Source of the DNA: Agelaius tricolor
Taxonomy: Eukaryota > Chordata > Aves > Passeriformes > Icteridae
DNA: 64,000 nt
Direction: 5' to 3'
Assembly (NCBI GenBank): GCA_023055355.1
Contig: JALJCS010000004.1
Location: 17,999,244-18,063,243 of the forward strand
Shown here: piece by piece, positions 12,355 to 25,263 of the stretch
Layout: every line of letters begins with the position of its first letter
How positions within the stretch are numbered: the stretch's first letter is position 1
The notes under the pieces: model-generated
What the model saw: only the letters and a program-made list of their open reading frames with translations
What the model was told of the DNA's origin: nothing
Database searches by the model: none
Made by a program: the position numbers and the translations under genes

Positions 12355-12845
12355 TCAAAATCACAGAATGGTCGGAAGGGACCTTTAAAGGTCATGGGAC
12401 AGGGGCATCTTTCATTAGAGCAGGTTGCTCAGAGCCACCCTATCCAACCTGACCTTGAACATATCCAGGACTTCTAGGAATGGATTATCCACAGCTTCTC
12501 TGGGCAACCTGTGACAGTGCCTCACCACCCTTTATTGTAGAGATTTTCTTCCCTTTGTTCAAGCTAAACTTTACTCTTCTCATTTTAAAACTCTTACTCT
12601 TTGTCCTGTTGCTACATACCTTGGTGAAAAGCCGCCTCCTATCCTAAAAGTCTTTTTTGTACATTGAAGGGCTCACCCCAGAGCCTTCTTTTCTGCTGCC
12701 CGAACAACCCCAAACAACCCCAACTCTCAGCATGTCTTCACAGGAGAGGTGCTCCAGTCCTTCAGTCATCTTTGTGGCCTCTTCACTCCAACAGCTCTAT
12801 GGTTTCCTGTGCTGGGGAATCCAGAGCTGGATGCAAAAGAAATAT
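12355..12845 (-). mobile_element. CR1 LINE fragment (3' end)
   Basis: The + strand reads the complement of a CR1 3' end: cacagaatggtcggaaggga, then ggttgctcagagcc, then ..acaggagaggtgctcc and ccagagctggatgc. This is the recurring order seen in the other CR1 copies here. It is truncated at the 5' (right) end, with no open ORF2 remnant. Confidence 0.85.
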
Positions 12846-15170
12846 TTTGTGCACACACCCTTACTCTTTATAAATTATTATATGTACTACTCTGCTAATT
12901 AAGTACACAATAAAAATGTAAAAAGGTAAGCTATAGATGAGATAAACAATTTTCAAATATTTTTATGAGTAGTGTAAAGTATTTTTCTGTTCCCAGTAGA
13001 AAATTAGTTAATGATGCTCAGAAATACCTGATGTGTCATTATTTTTAGGAATTTTTGTTCAACACAGTGGGGTACAGAGATTTTAAGATTTGGTTCTAAG
13101 TTAATTTATCTTGATTTTAAACTTCAATATGTATTTAATATCTGTTTCTAGTATCTGTCATTACTGAAATAGATACATCACAAAGATATTTATCCAAATG
13201 GAAAGTGTGTTGAAGGCTGCGCTTACTAAATCATGATCCTTGTTTTTCAGTCCTGCCCACTACTTATGCAGTGCTGTATTAATATTCAGGTTAATACTCA
13301 ACTAGGAAGTTTCCATTTTCCCTGATGTCAGCCAGTTGGATTTGCAAACTAATTGAAAGGTCTTGAGTTTTTGTGTTAACAAATTGATTAAAAAACTTCC
13401 CTCTGGAAGATTTTTTTAAATGGGTTAGAAAGTTACTTCCCTGTAGAAGTGTACAGATAGTAGATGTTTTTATGGCTGAGACTTCTGCACTTCTTTTTGC
13501 AACAAAATTGCATGATGATGGAAACATTTTCAAACTTCTATTTTCAAAATGCTCCCTCCATAAAATACCTTTATTTTAAAAGGAAATTTTTCTTGCTTAT
13601 TGTTAGAACAATATCTTTATCTTGAAGAGACACATTGAATGTTTTTATTTTTCAAACATACTGGCATAGTACTAGCAGACCCTTTTTGTCACAGAAAAGG
13701 TCAGGAGATGTGGAGCAACTGCTTTTCTTTTCATGAACGAAAAATGTAAGTTTCACATGGGATAACCAGTGAACCCCTGTAGCATAAAAGACTTGCATGG
13801 TAACTCCCCATCTATTTCCAAAGTACTGTAAAGATTCTAATATTGAAAAGTCTTGTTTTTATACAATTACCTCATCGATGACAATGTAGGACTTTATGTG
13901 CTTTTGTTTCCAGTTTATTTGCTGCACCAGCTTGCCCATGAGTGATCCAGTGAATAAATTTCACTCTTGCTGTAATCTTATCCTTAGATCCCTTTTTTCT
14001 AAGGGATTCTATTCAAAGCAGCCACTTCATCAGTGGTTACACTTGTACAGTTTTTTCACAAAACAGAACTTTAAATAAAGGAACAGTTTACTGTTGAGCA
14101 GCTGCCATTTCTATTACACCTTTTTATCAGGGACTAAAAAGTGGTTCATTATGTACTTAATGGAGAAAAAATCTAGCAAATATCTTAAACTGAGACAGGA
14201 TAGGAGCACTTCTAGTTTCAAATCTCCCACAACCCATAACTTGTTCTAATATTTGTTTCTTCAAGCCTTCAGCATTCTTCTTCAAACTTCAGAGTGTTTT
14301 CTGTGAAATCTGTGAAATAATGGATTGAATATCACAGGACTTCAAACAATGCTGAAAAAACTTACAAAGGTTGTTCTTCATGTCCTGGATGGCTGATTTG
14401 TAAATGCCCTGTTAATCCTTGTGGCTCCATACAATTGTTAGCTAATGCCTAACGGTACAATATACACTTAAAAAGAGGGTCATTGTTAGAAATAGCACTA
14501 GTAGATTTGTATTTCAAGTACTTACTTTGACTGTTTTCAATTTTTTTGACTAACTTTTTCTCAAATCAACTACATTGTCTGTGATATTACTATGCAAAGT
14601 GGTTGATGAAGGACTTGCACTAGAAGCAGAAGTATCACCTCTGGAACTTGTCTGTTTGTGCTTGTATCATTTGTGTTACCTTTGATCTGCATTGGTTTTT
14701 TTTCCAGACCGTTTTTGAGAGACCGGGTCATTTTGTGAGAGTTAGTTTAGTTGCAAATAGGTAATACAGTCTACAGATGTGCTTTACTGGGCACATGTAA
14801 ATGTCAATACACTGAAAATTAAAGAAGGAGTGAGGGCATCGCTGTCAACTCCCTTCTGCATTGTGAAGCACCCAGTCTTCCTCAAGGGTACCTTGTGTTC
14901 TGTCTACCTTGAGTGTGACTGTCCGGCATATACACAGATGACAGTGCATATCAAGATATGTTATATATTAGTAAAGTTGTAATTCTTAATACTTTTAGGT
15001 GGTAAATGAAATACTTTTAACCAAAGCTTTCCTCCTTGTACCCCTGAGGTGTGCTTAACCTCTATGTAGGAGACCATTGCTCCAGAGCATGTTTTATTGC
15101 AATGTAACAACATGTAATAAGAGTTCTTCACTTCCTCGGTGTGGTAATGGCCATGCTTCTTTGGGGCAGC
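12846..15170. other. Gene-free AT-rich sequence
   Basis: I see no convincing exon, RNA gene or repeat family here. Open frames are short and lack recognisable protein composition. Confidence 0.6.
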
Positions 15171-15176
15171 TGCTGA

Positions 15177-15195
15177 TGTGTGTGTGTGTGTGTGT
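15177..15195 (+). repeat. (TG)n microsatellite
   Basis: About nine TG units. Confidence 0.9.
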
Positions 15196-15251
15196 AGAGC
15201 TGTGCTTCTGATCCAGAGAAACAAGGTTCTAGTTGTTCTGATGAAATGTAC

Positions 15252-15450
15252 CTTTCTTTGTTTTTTCTTTTTTCTTTTTTTAAATTTTATTTTTTTTCAG
15301 AAGAAATCAAATACAGTCCCCCCCCGCAAAAAAAAACCAAAACAAAAAAACAAAAAACAAAAAAACCCCAAAAACAGAACAAAACAACAACAACAAAAAA
15401 CCAAACAAAAAAACCCCCAAAATCCAAAAAAAAAACCAAACCAAAAAAGC
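15252..15450 (+). repeat. Low-complexity T-rich / A+C-rich block
   Basis: About 45 nt of T-rich sequence with few C is followed, after a short mixed stretch and a C run, by about 130 nt built only from A and C in (A)n-CC units. The T-rich half could pair with the A-rich half. An open frame of 131 codons spans it, but its Lys/Gln/Asn/Pro composition simply reflects the repeat. Confidence 0.9.
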
Positions 15451-18400
15451 AGGGAAAGACATTATGAATTAACAGTACAAAGATCTGGCAAACTATACTT
15501 AGGGAACTTCTTACCTTTTCCTCTGTCCTCAGAGATTTTTCTCTGTTGTGTACATGCATTTATTGAAATATGAAAATATTTCAATAAATATGATGCTACT
15601 GTATTTTGATTATAATATACTAAAAGATCATAATAAAACCTATGATAAATAAACTTATTACTTAGATTGTTTTAACAGGCATGTTAAGCAATCTGTTATA
15701 TATATACTAGCATCATTAAGTCTCCTAACAAGAAGAGAATTTGATCCTAAAAGTTGTTTAAAATTTTTGGTCATACTTTTCTGTTCTGGTCCAAAAGCTT
15801 TCACTCACAGGATGGCTAACCTGAGACCCTTCCTAGTCAACCTGAAAAAGTTGGTGAAGCAAGACGAGTAGATCCACAGAATAGCCTATTTTTTATGTGA
15901 CTGAGGAAACTGAGCATGACTTCTAGTCCTCTGTTTAGTGGCATGCTGTCTTATGGGTTCCTTTTCAGGAGGTTAGTGGTAAGATTGATCTAAGAGTAAA
16001 ATCTTGAATCCAGCATGTGTAAAGAACTAAATTAAATCAGTTTTTTATTTCCTAGACAATTTTTCTTGAACAAGTCATACAGAAAAGAAGGTGCTATTTG
16101 TCTTCTCCCATTTGTCTAAAAAGAGTAGTCTTGCTCTGTTTTCTGAAAGAACACTGCAGTAAGAGAATGGAAGATAGGCATGGCTCAGGGTACAGACCCA
16201 GGCCTAGCATTGCTGCTCTGCTGCCCTTGCAGTCTATTTTCTGTTGCTGTAAAACTGCCTTTATATATTGCATTTTCAGCACTAGCACCTTAAAGCAAAT
16301 GTGTTAAAATCCTTTCTTAATTTGAAAGCAAATGCTGCATCACCAGCTGAATCTCTGGGAAGTACAGAGCTGCATGATTTAAGTGCAATTGACTGCATTA
16401 CGTGCTAGCAGTTAGGAAGTCAATATTTTTTATAGTCCTTTTTTCTGTTGACATGAAAAAATGGCCACTTCTGATTGCATACCCCAGTGAGAGCTTAGGC
16501 TTATGGATTTCAGAAAATTGCTTGTATCTGAAGTGTCCCTTGACTGATGCTTGATGTACGCCTAAATGCTTATGTGTCAATATAATTGTGTTAAGAAACA
16601 GCCTGTAAAGAAAACTGTGCTGCTAGCTCTGCTCATCTGAATGTAGGCAAAAATCTGCTCATCAGGACCTTATTTGATGATGATGCAAGAAAAACTGTTA
16701 GTAAATAACAGGCAGGCAACATTATTCATGACAAAGTACTTTTCTACACATGTGGAAAGTGTTGATCTTGAAAACTTTGCAGTGGTTGTATTGTTTTGTC
16801 CAGAAAATCTGTTTCAAAGGAAGTTTTAAAGGCAATTGTTTTTTTTTTCCCTTCTCCTCCTCCTAGTTTTGATGAAGAGTATTTTTAAGCATATTTTACA
16901 CTTTGAAGCAAGTCAAAATGTAGTCTTTTACTGCAGTCTTTTCTGGAAGTCCTGATGAGTTCTCTTTAAGTAAGAGAAACTTAATCATATATGGGGGTGT
17001 CTGCTTTATCACATGCAGGTGCCATTTTTGGTAACTTAATGCTGTTTCTCAGGGTACTGGTTCAAACATCTTCTGAAAAGCAGTGGAGGGAAAAAAGCAA
17101 AACATGACAAAATTGTTTTAGTAACAAACTGAAGTGTTAAGCACTAAAAAAAAAGTTACACATGCAGGTAGGTCTAAGCATCCTTCCATGTTGCTTAAAG
17201 CCCAAAAGTAGCTCTTTGTTGCTGTCTTACTTCTTTATGCCTACATAATAAACAAAATGTATTTTTTCATCATTGGCATCATCTGTAATTGGCTTATAAA
17301 TAGCTGAAACATCAAACTTGCCCAGCTACCTACTCCTATTATACTTTGTGCTCATGCTTAAATGCATTGTGTTAATTCAGTGCATCTAGTGATCCCAGAA
17401 AGTTCAAAACATGTATTTAAGAAGAATAGTAGCATATTTTAGGTAGAATATTTAAAGATGCATTCAAAAGATATACTTTATATATTTTTTTAACACTGAA
17501 AGAAAAATAAAACTGGAAGGGAAGACTGAGAAATATAATATTTACTAGATTATGCCACCTAAAGTGAACTGCATTCTGCATATCCTTGTCAGGCACACAT
17601 TTTGACCTCAGAGAGATATTGCAGGCCTCTGTGCAGTCCTTAGAGGAAAGCTGTTTGCAGAGCTGATAATTTGTGACTTTAACTGTGTGGTTAAGGATTT
17701 AATCTTCTTGGACAATAGATTTCCATTTTTCCTCAAGAAGTAAGCTCTCCCTACCAATGAGTTAGCTTTCATTTTTCAGACATGAAGGCATGTTTGGAAA
17801 GCACCTTGGGAAATACAGAGCACTAGAAACTCTTAATGATCCTGGAACCAAGTAATCAAAAAAAATTCAGATTTTTTTCCTTTTTTTTAGTATAAATCGC
17901 AAAAACCAGAAGATGTTGCAAGATCAAGAGAAGTACTTAATTTTTAGAGTTTTAGAATAATTCTGAAATTATTTGTCTTTGTATGAAATACATCAACAGC
18001 ACCACAGCTGCCCTTCCTGAAGGTGACAGGAAAGAAAAATGTGATAAAGGTCAGACTGTCAGGCAGCCTATTATGAGCAAAACACTTTCCTAGGATAGAG
18101 CCTCGCCAAGGGTGGGCTGGTTCCACCTTGACATTACAGCGTCTGTCAAAAGGAAAAACAACTCATGACTCCAGGTAATAACTGAAGGTAGTAAAAACAA
18201 CTCATTTGCCCTATTTCTTCCATCTCTAGGGGGAAAAATACATCAAGCTACCATGTAGCAATCATATTAAAAAGTTCTGCACAGTTGCCTCAAGCAGTTG
18301 GTTGAGATCTTTTACTTTATTACTAAATACAGAAAAGTAAAAGCTTATCTCTAGGTTTATGGAAGGAGCCCATGGTAAATATATTTTAATTTATTTGGCT

Positions 18401-20734
18401 TTATTCACTGTTAAACATAGTCATATTTGGAGAAAGAGCAATAAAAATGGAACAGCGAAGATGTGTACCTTTAGAGGTAAATTTTTAAAATTCTATTTAA
18501 AATTTTTTCCCTAATTGCAAAGGCTCCAGACTCAACCTAAGAGTTTTGGCTTATTTTATTGTATTTCTTGCATGATTATGAGAAATGCCAAGCTACCTAG
18601 AGCAGAGTGCAGACAGGATAATTAAGTATTAAAAGTGCATTTGACAAAGCATGGTATTACTGAAGAAAGAGAAGGAAAGAAGACAGCATGACTTTCTAAC
18701 CAACCGAATTTTCAAACCTGATAAAAAACCTCATGTTTATCTGTATAAAGTAACACGAAAGATCAACATTGGTTGCAGAAAGTTTTGTAAATATCATTTT
18801 GATAAAAGGTGTTTTCCTTGCAGACCTAGCTTTGAATGGAAATATTTTTGACATGACACTGATCAATGATTTTGGCAAAGGTTATATCTGAAATATACCT
18901 AGATTTTTAAATTTAAACCTATGAATCAAAAGCTAATAAGAAAATCTGCACAGCAAACTTGATCTCTGAAAACTGAGAAATGGCCTTCAAAGAAGAGAAT
19001 TCATCCCCATCTGACATAGCCATTTTCCTCTGATACCATGTGCCACAAACTTACAGGAAACAGAGGAAAACTTACACCTTTACATAACTTGTTCTTTAAG
19101 ATGGAAGGCTGCTTTAAGATGGAAGATGCCACAAGTCTCAGGTGTCCATTTTGCGACTAATTCCAGTAGGATACAATTTCTTAACTACAGTACTTAAAAA
19201 ATGTCTTTTATTTATTTGTTCATGATGCAATATTGTTTTCACCCTTAGATGACAATTCTTTCCTGTCCATGCAAATGTTGAGGTTTGTAGCTTTTGGTAC
19301 ATGACAGGTTTAGCAGCAAATACCCATGCTTTAATTGGAGTGTTCACATGCTTGTTATCAAAGGAATGTTAGTTTGATGCTGTCTTGTGTAGCTTTTGTC
19401 CTGCATAAAAAAAGACCTAAAAGTCTAAGGGAAGGCTGACACAGCAGTCCTATTTAGAGCATTGAATGCGCTGATCACTTAAGACTTGACTGCATTGTTT
19501 CTTTACTGCCTAAGGTTGTGGTGATAATGCCATTGCCAGGAGGCACTGAAAGTGTCTGTCACTGCTAGTTGCAGATGTCTAGAAAGCCTACTGTTAGCAG
19601 CAAAAAATACCAGAAAATCTTGGCTTTTGTTTTCACAGTGTCTGCTTTCACGTCATGGTCTCAAGAGTACTGTAAGGTGCAGGTGTCATTGTAAAAAGAT
19701 AGTACCACTTTATTCCTAAGAGAAATTAGTCATAGAAGAAAATCTTAGCTGAGGAAGTAGTACATCCATCCACAATCCCCAGAGTGGTATTTGAGTTAGA
19801 AAGTGCCTTAAGGCACTGAGCTTCAAATACTTGGGTAAAACATCATACATGCTTCCTCGATGTTAGTCTGAGACCTTGTCAGCTCTTTTAGATGATAGAA
19901 CAGCAGTGTTATATCAAAAAGATACTGAACTATCTGACAAAATTATATCTGGCATCACCATTAAACTTGAAGGACCACAAAAACCTTTACCAACTGGAAG
20001 CAAACTGTGGTGCCAATGCTAAATAAGACAACTCCCAGGGCAGACATACTGAGGAAGTGAAAAGTCTTTGTTGTCTCTTTGAAAATACCTTGTTGTCTCT
20101 TTAAAAGATTGTGAAATCTGAGATCAGTTTCATTAATGCCTCCTGTGGATAGACTAAAAATCCTCACCTATTAATGAACAATCTTGTATAGTCTTTGTTA
20201 TTCAAGTCTTGCAAAAATTTTAGTAAGCTTGAACAGTTGTCTTCCGTGCGTGTACAGATTAACCTGCGTTTCATTAACTTGAAAAAAAAATTATTCAAAT
20301 AATATCCAAAAATACTCACCCTCTGTGCAGTAGAAATGTGTTTGCTGAAACAGGTGATGGCAAGTAGAATAGACTTCTGTTTTATAATTAAATGCTGTCA
20401 ATATCAGAATACCTTTGGCAAGAGTCAGCTGTTGTGTTAAATAAACTTGCAACTGAAAGTAGTCAGGCACAGGAGGAGTCATGCCTCTGTGGGGTTAGAT
20501 GGCTAGATAGTTAGCACATGCCCCATTATTGAAAAACAAATGGATACAAAGATAATTAACTTAGAGAATGTATAGATGTTTATACCAAAAATATTAAGAC
20601 TGGTGTAACTGAAGCATTAACAGAAGAATATATTAAAGTCTTAAAGACAGCCAAGCCAGGGGTATGGTATGTGTTAATTGCTACAGAATGCTGTATATAG
20701 TTTTTCATTCATATTCCTTGATAGTGTCATGCAT
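15451..20734. other. Gene-free AT-rich sequence
   Basis: Ordinary intergenic sequence with scattered AATAAA and short A/T runs. No exon chain, tRNA or retroelement that I recognise. Confidence 0.6.
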
Positions 20735-21783
20735 TGACATTGGCTGGATGTCAGGCACCCACAAAAGTTGCTTGCTCACTCCCGTCTGCCGCTGGACAGG
20801 GGAGAGAAATGTAACAAAGGGTTCGTGAATTGAAATAAGGATCAGGAGAAGTCTCTCATCAAATATCATCAGGGCAAAACAGTCTCAAATTAGAGACATA
20901 AAGTGAATTTATTACTAACACATTCAGAGCCGGATAATGAGAAGTAAAAAAAGCTCTTGAAAACACCTTCACCTCACTGCTTCCTCCTTCTCAAGCTCTA
21001 CGTCCTTACCCCAGTGGTACAAGAGGACAGGGAATGGGGATTATGGTAAATTCATCAGCCATGGTTTATCCTGCTGCTCAGGGGGAGGAGTCATTCCTCA
21101 GCTGCACTGTGGGGTCCCTCCCACTGGAGACAGTTCTCCATGAACTTCTCTGATGTGAGTCCCTCTCAAGAGCAACAGCTCTCTGTGACCCGCTGCCATG
21201 CGAGTCCCTCCCATGGACACACAGTCCTCCCAAAACTGCTGCAGCGTGGGGCACTCTTCCAGGGGGTTCTTCAAGGAGTTCTTCCAGCAGTTCTTCAAGG
21301 AGACTCCACAGATCTCTCACAGAGCCTTTCAGGCATTCCCCTCCTCCAGTGTGGAGCTCCTCCATGGGCTGCAGGTGGATCTCAGCATCCTCATGGACCT
21401 CCATGGGCTGCAGGGGCGCAGCTGCTTCACCATGGGCTACACTACAGGTGGCAGGGGAATCTGAGCTCTGGTGCCTGGAGCACCTCCTGCCCCTTCTTCA
21501 CTGACCTTGGTGTCTGTAGATTTGTTCCTTTCACATGTTCTCACTCTGCTCTTCTTTGGCTGGAATTAAAAGTGTGCCACCACTCTTGTTTTGATTTCTT
21601 CTTAAATATGTTATCACAGAGGCCTTACTGCCATTTATAACTGGCTCAGCCTTGGCCAACAGCACACCCAACTTTGGAGTCACCAGGGATTGGCTCTGTT
21701 GGACATTCCAGCAGCTCCTCAAAGAAGACACCTCTGTGGCCCCCCCCTCTGCCACCCAAAAAACAGGCTGTACAAAGCCAACA
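20735..21783 (-). mobile_element. ERVL-type LTR, about 1.05 kb
   Basis: It starts tgacattggctggatgtcag on the + strand, and the antisense strand carries an AATAAA near 20908 (+ strand tttatt), so the LTR reads leftward. The middle consists of degenerate repeats around ctcccatgg / ccatgggctgcagg, typical of a long avian ERVL LTR. No internal genes adjoin it. Ends are estimated, and I found no target duplication. Confidence 0.7.
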
Positions 21784-22016
21784 GAGATAGCAAGAAGGGA
21801 AAACTTACAATGTTATTGCTGGTAAATTGAGAGATCTGGAGCCACAAAATGTTCCTAGAGGAAATTAAAAGAACCACAAGTCTTGGGCATTTGCTCCAGT
21901 ACCGTCCACATTGAAGGATTATGTTTAGCATATTCCCCAGTCAGTGTGCAGGAGTCAATCCAAAAGAAATCAAGATGTACGAAAGTTCTGTAGAGAGCAG
22001 TGTTGGTCCTCCATGG

Positions 22017-22940
22017 TGTCACGATCCGTCCTTATGAACAGGTTTTGTGATGGTTCGTGGATTTGATCTCAGGGTGCAAAAAACCAACACGGCACAGGCG
22101 TATGCAGTAATAATCAAAACAAATGCACCTTTATTGAAATGACCACAGCAAAATGCAATAGCAGGATTAAGGGAGAGAAAAAGATAGAGAAAGAGAGACA
22201 AAGAGAGAAAGGGAGGGATATAGCTACCAAACATAGAGACAAAGTCCTTTGGTCCAGTCCAGACGAAGATCTGTCTGTTACGTTGGGGGGATCTCAGAGG
22301 TGTAGTCCATCTGGACTCTAATTATACTCTTTTTTGATGAGGGAAGGGGGGAATGGTATTTGGAAAGGGTACACACAGTCTATGTTCACAGTGGTGGGTG
22401 ACAGCCATTGTCTTCATGGTCTAATGCTCACACCTGCAACATCCATCTTGCTCTGGTCAGCTTGCCTCCCCCCGCACACCTCCCCTGGGTTGGGGGTTTC
22501 AGTCCCAGTCCTTGGAGGGAGGAGAGAGGCCTTTTCACATGGGGGTTTCATGTCTCAGTCCTTGATGGAGAGACTTCTTGCATCTCAGTCTGTCTGTTAC
22601 GGTGGTTGTAAAACAGGTGAGGGTCTTCTGTGGGAGACCACCTGAACTCAGGAGAAGTCTGGCCAGGCCGAGAGGTGGGACAGCTTCCAAAAGCTATTGT
22701 TGCAAACGGGGCACGGTGTCCCCTTCTTAGCCTACAGCAAACAACACCTGTGAAAACAATAACTTAGCAATGCTCTCAGGTCTCAGGGCCTTGTTGGCAT
22801 GTGACTTTTTCCTTCAGAGCCAGAGATTTTAGACAGTGGGGTCTTCTCTTTAGTGGTCCCCCAATGACGATCATGAGGCTGAGGCAGATGAGGGAAAAGT
22901 CGGACAAACTTTCACACATGGTGAGCCCAAGGGATTCTCA
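22017..22940 (-). mobile_element. ERV LTR, about 0.92 kb
   Basis: The + strand begins tgtcacgatccg and ends gggattctca, so the element reads leftward as TGAGAATCCC...GTGACA. The antisense AATAAA corresponds to tttatt at 22130-22135, placing the 3' part of the LTR at the left. It has a purine-rich tract at 22170-22220. Target duplication not found. It sits between the ERVL-type LTR and a CR1 copy. Confidence 0.6.
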
Positions 22941-22957
22941 CCAGACTGCTTAGGTGT

Positions 22958-23685
22958 CACAGAACCGTAGAACCATGGAATGGCTTGAGTGGGACATTAA
23001 AGATCATCTAATTCCAACCTGCTTACCATGGGCAGGGATATTTTCACTGAGTCAGATTGCTCAGAGCTTCATCCAAACTGGCCTTGAACACTTCCAAGGA
23101 TGGGGCATCCACATCTTTTGTGGACAACCTGTTCCAGTGCTCACCATTCTCCTAGAATTTCTTCCTAGTGTCTAAACTAAACCTGCTGTCTTTCAGTTTG
23201 AAACCATTCCCCCTTGTCCTGTCACTGCATGCCCTTGTAAATAGTCCCTTTCCATCTTTCTTTAAGGCTCCCTTAAGGTACTGAAAGGCTGCAAGTCGGT
23301 TACTCTGAAGCCTTCTCTCCAGATTGAACAATCCAAATTTTCTCAGCCTTTCCTCACAGGAGAGGTGCTCCATCCCTCTGATCAACTTGATGGCCTCCTC
23401 TGGACTTACTCTGACAGATCCCTATCCTTCCTGTGAGACCTGTCCTGTCCTCTGGGACCCCAGAGCTGGATGCAGGGTTCCAGGTGGGCTCTCACCAGAG
23501 CAGAGCAGAGGGGCAGCATCCCCTCCCTCCCCTGCTGCCCACGCTGCTTTGGATGTAGCCCAGGACACGTTTGGCTCTCTGGGCTGGGAGTGCCCATGGC
23601 TGGGTCATGTCCAGCCTCTCACCCACCAGCACCCCCAAGTCTTTCTGGGCTGCTCTGTATCTGTTCATCCCCCAGCCTGTAAAAG
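22958..23685 (-). mobile_element. CR1 LINE fragment
   Basis: Complement of a CR1 3' end: gtagaaccatggaatggctt, then ..gggcagggat.., ..ttcctcacaggagaggtgctcc.., ..gctggatgcagggttccagg. The last 250 bp are nearly identical to the copy at 49132, so both belong to one subfamily. Truncated at the right; coding remnants are broken. Confidence 0.9.
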
Positions 23686-24504
23686 AATAAGAGAAACCAT
23701 ACCTTGGTACTTCAGAGAATGCAGCTCCATGCACAGTGTATTTGAGATAGTTTTCTTTAATGAAATCACCTCCCTCTTCTATAACATCTTGCATTGAGTT
23801 TTGCTTCACTAACTTCTCATAAATATAGGAGTGAGTTAAAAGCCTTGCCATGACTATTGGCATTTTAGCAGAGTGGATGATGACTGCGTAGCACTTTGCT
23901 TTGTGTTGTGAAAGGCAAGTGGTGCTACCAAGAAGGAAGTCTGTCAGAGGATCATTTCTTGCATTGCTGGCAATGCTAGTTCTGAAACATTTTGGTTTTA
24001 GTGTCTTTCCTTTATCTCAGGCAGATGGTCTAGCTGTGCAACTGCATTAGAGAAGATTTAGGAATGCTGCTTTCTGTACAAAAGGGAAGTATACAGCAAC
24101 AAATGTTTTAAGTATATTAAAAAATAATAAAGCATATGTACGTGTATTGATGGTAGTAATTGCTAGAAGGAGGAGACTTTGTTGACCCAATACCTATTTT
24201 TGTATCTTCATTAGGAGATCATATGGTACCTCAGGAAGGGACTAGTATTTGGAAGCTTGTTCTGGACTTCTGATTTTGTTTACATATATTTTTCAAGCGA
24301 TTTACTCTAAGTTATGTCTAGCTTGGTCCCCTATGCTAAAAGTCTCCACCACACAGGTAGTTTGGAGATATCTAAAGATGAAATGTTTAAAGGCTGACTA
24401 GACTTTGCTGTGAAAGAGGAACTAATTGCAATGCCCAAGGCATTTGTCTAGTGTACAGGAAAACCATCCTGTGTAAGCAAACTGTTCAGTAGAGCGAGCT
24501 AAGG
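23686..24504. other. Gene-free gap between CR1 and provirus
   Basis: AT-rich, no recognisable gene or repeat. Confidence 0.5.
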
Positions 24505-24510
24505 GAAGGG
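24505..24510. other. Target-site duplication, left copy (GAAGGG)
   Basis: The six bases before the left LTR match the six bases after the right LTR at 31467-31472. A 6-bp duplication is typical of class II (beta/alpharetrovirus-like) integrases. Confidence 0.9.
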
Positions 24511-25223
24511 TGAGGCGGCGACAGCTAGAGATGTCCCAGCAAGCAGGCCAGCACCGCTTGCAGCCAAGGGGGCACTATCCCGACCTTAATGTCAGGCACA
24601 GCGCCTAAGGCCAGCACCCTGCGTTATAGTAGCGGTGCTGCCTTGAGGGAGGACGTGGCCGCATTAAAGCTTCAGCCCGCAGGAAAGAAGAGAGCGCTCT
24701 TCAGTTGTGGCTAGTCTGGACTTACTGTAAATCCACGGAAGGCCAGGAACTGAAGGGGGGGGGTTACATCAGGTTATAAAGGGTGTGGGAGGCAGGGGTG
24801 GAAATCGTTCAGGAACGAATGGGAATCCAGGGGGGAGTGGGGTACAAGGGACTGAAATAGAAGAAACACCAACAGTGACAAACTAAGGGAGGGGCTCCGG
24901 CCCCTGAACCAATCACTCAACGCCCTAGCTAGAATGTTCCAGAGAAGAAGGTGGGGGTGCAGAGTGACTGGCAGTCAACTGGGGTGGGATTTGGAAGAAG
25001 ATACATTGGTCTCCAGGGAGACTGGGGAGGAGTCAGGGAAACTGGCAGAAGGAGATACATTGGTTTCTAAGGAAACCAGGGAGGGGTTCAGGAGAGGATA
25101 CATTTGTTGTCAGGGCAACTGGGGAGGAGCTAGGAAGACTGACAGAAACAGGGAGGGCAGGAGAACCAGGGCAGAACCATTTCAACATAGAGGGGGAATA
25201 GAACAAACCAACACAATACAACA
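24511..25223 (-). repeat. 3' LTR of the provirus (713 bp)
   Basis: Direct repeat of 30747-31466. On the - strand it runs TGTTGTATTG... to ...CGCCTCA. Differences from the partner are a few changes in the first ten bases, a G-run / GA-run length change near 24750, and scattered single changes. The U3 part contains three GATACATT + X-box-like modules at 25000-25119 and a CCAAT-box block at 24899-24916. Confidence 0.95.
25000..25119 (-). promoter_or_regulatory. Triple X-box-like enhancer modules in the LTR U3
   Basis: On the + strand, octamer GATACATT occurs at 25000, 25054 and 25097. Each is followed within 1-2 bases by a 14-bp imperfect palindrome: GTCTCCAGGGAGAC (25009), GTTTCTAAGGAAAC (25063) and GTTGTCAGGGCAAC (25106). 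The last fits the RFX-family X-box pattern (GTTGYC..GRCAAC). The other LTR has the same set with palindromes at 31252, 31306 and 31349. Enhancer function is inferred from position in U3 upstream of the TATA-like site. Confidence 0.6.
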
Positions 25224-25237
25224 TCTCCCTCTTTTTT
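25224..25237 (-). other. Polypurine tract of the provirus
   Basis: On the - strand AAAAAAGAGGGAGA lies directly against the TG of the 3' LTR, the expected plus-strand primer site. Confidence 0.9.
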
Positions 25238-25263
25238 GTTTAAAAAGAAAAATAATGAATGGT

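Noticed and set aside
15178..15573. 131-codon open frame rich in Lys, Gln, Asn and Pro
   Set aside because: Generated by the A+C low-complexity block; no homology or splice context.
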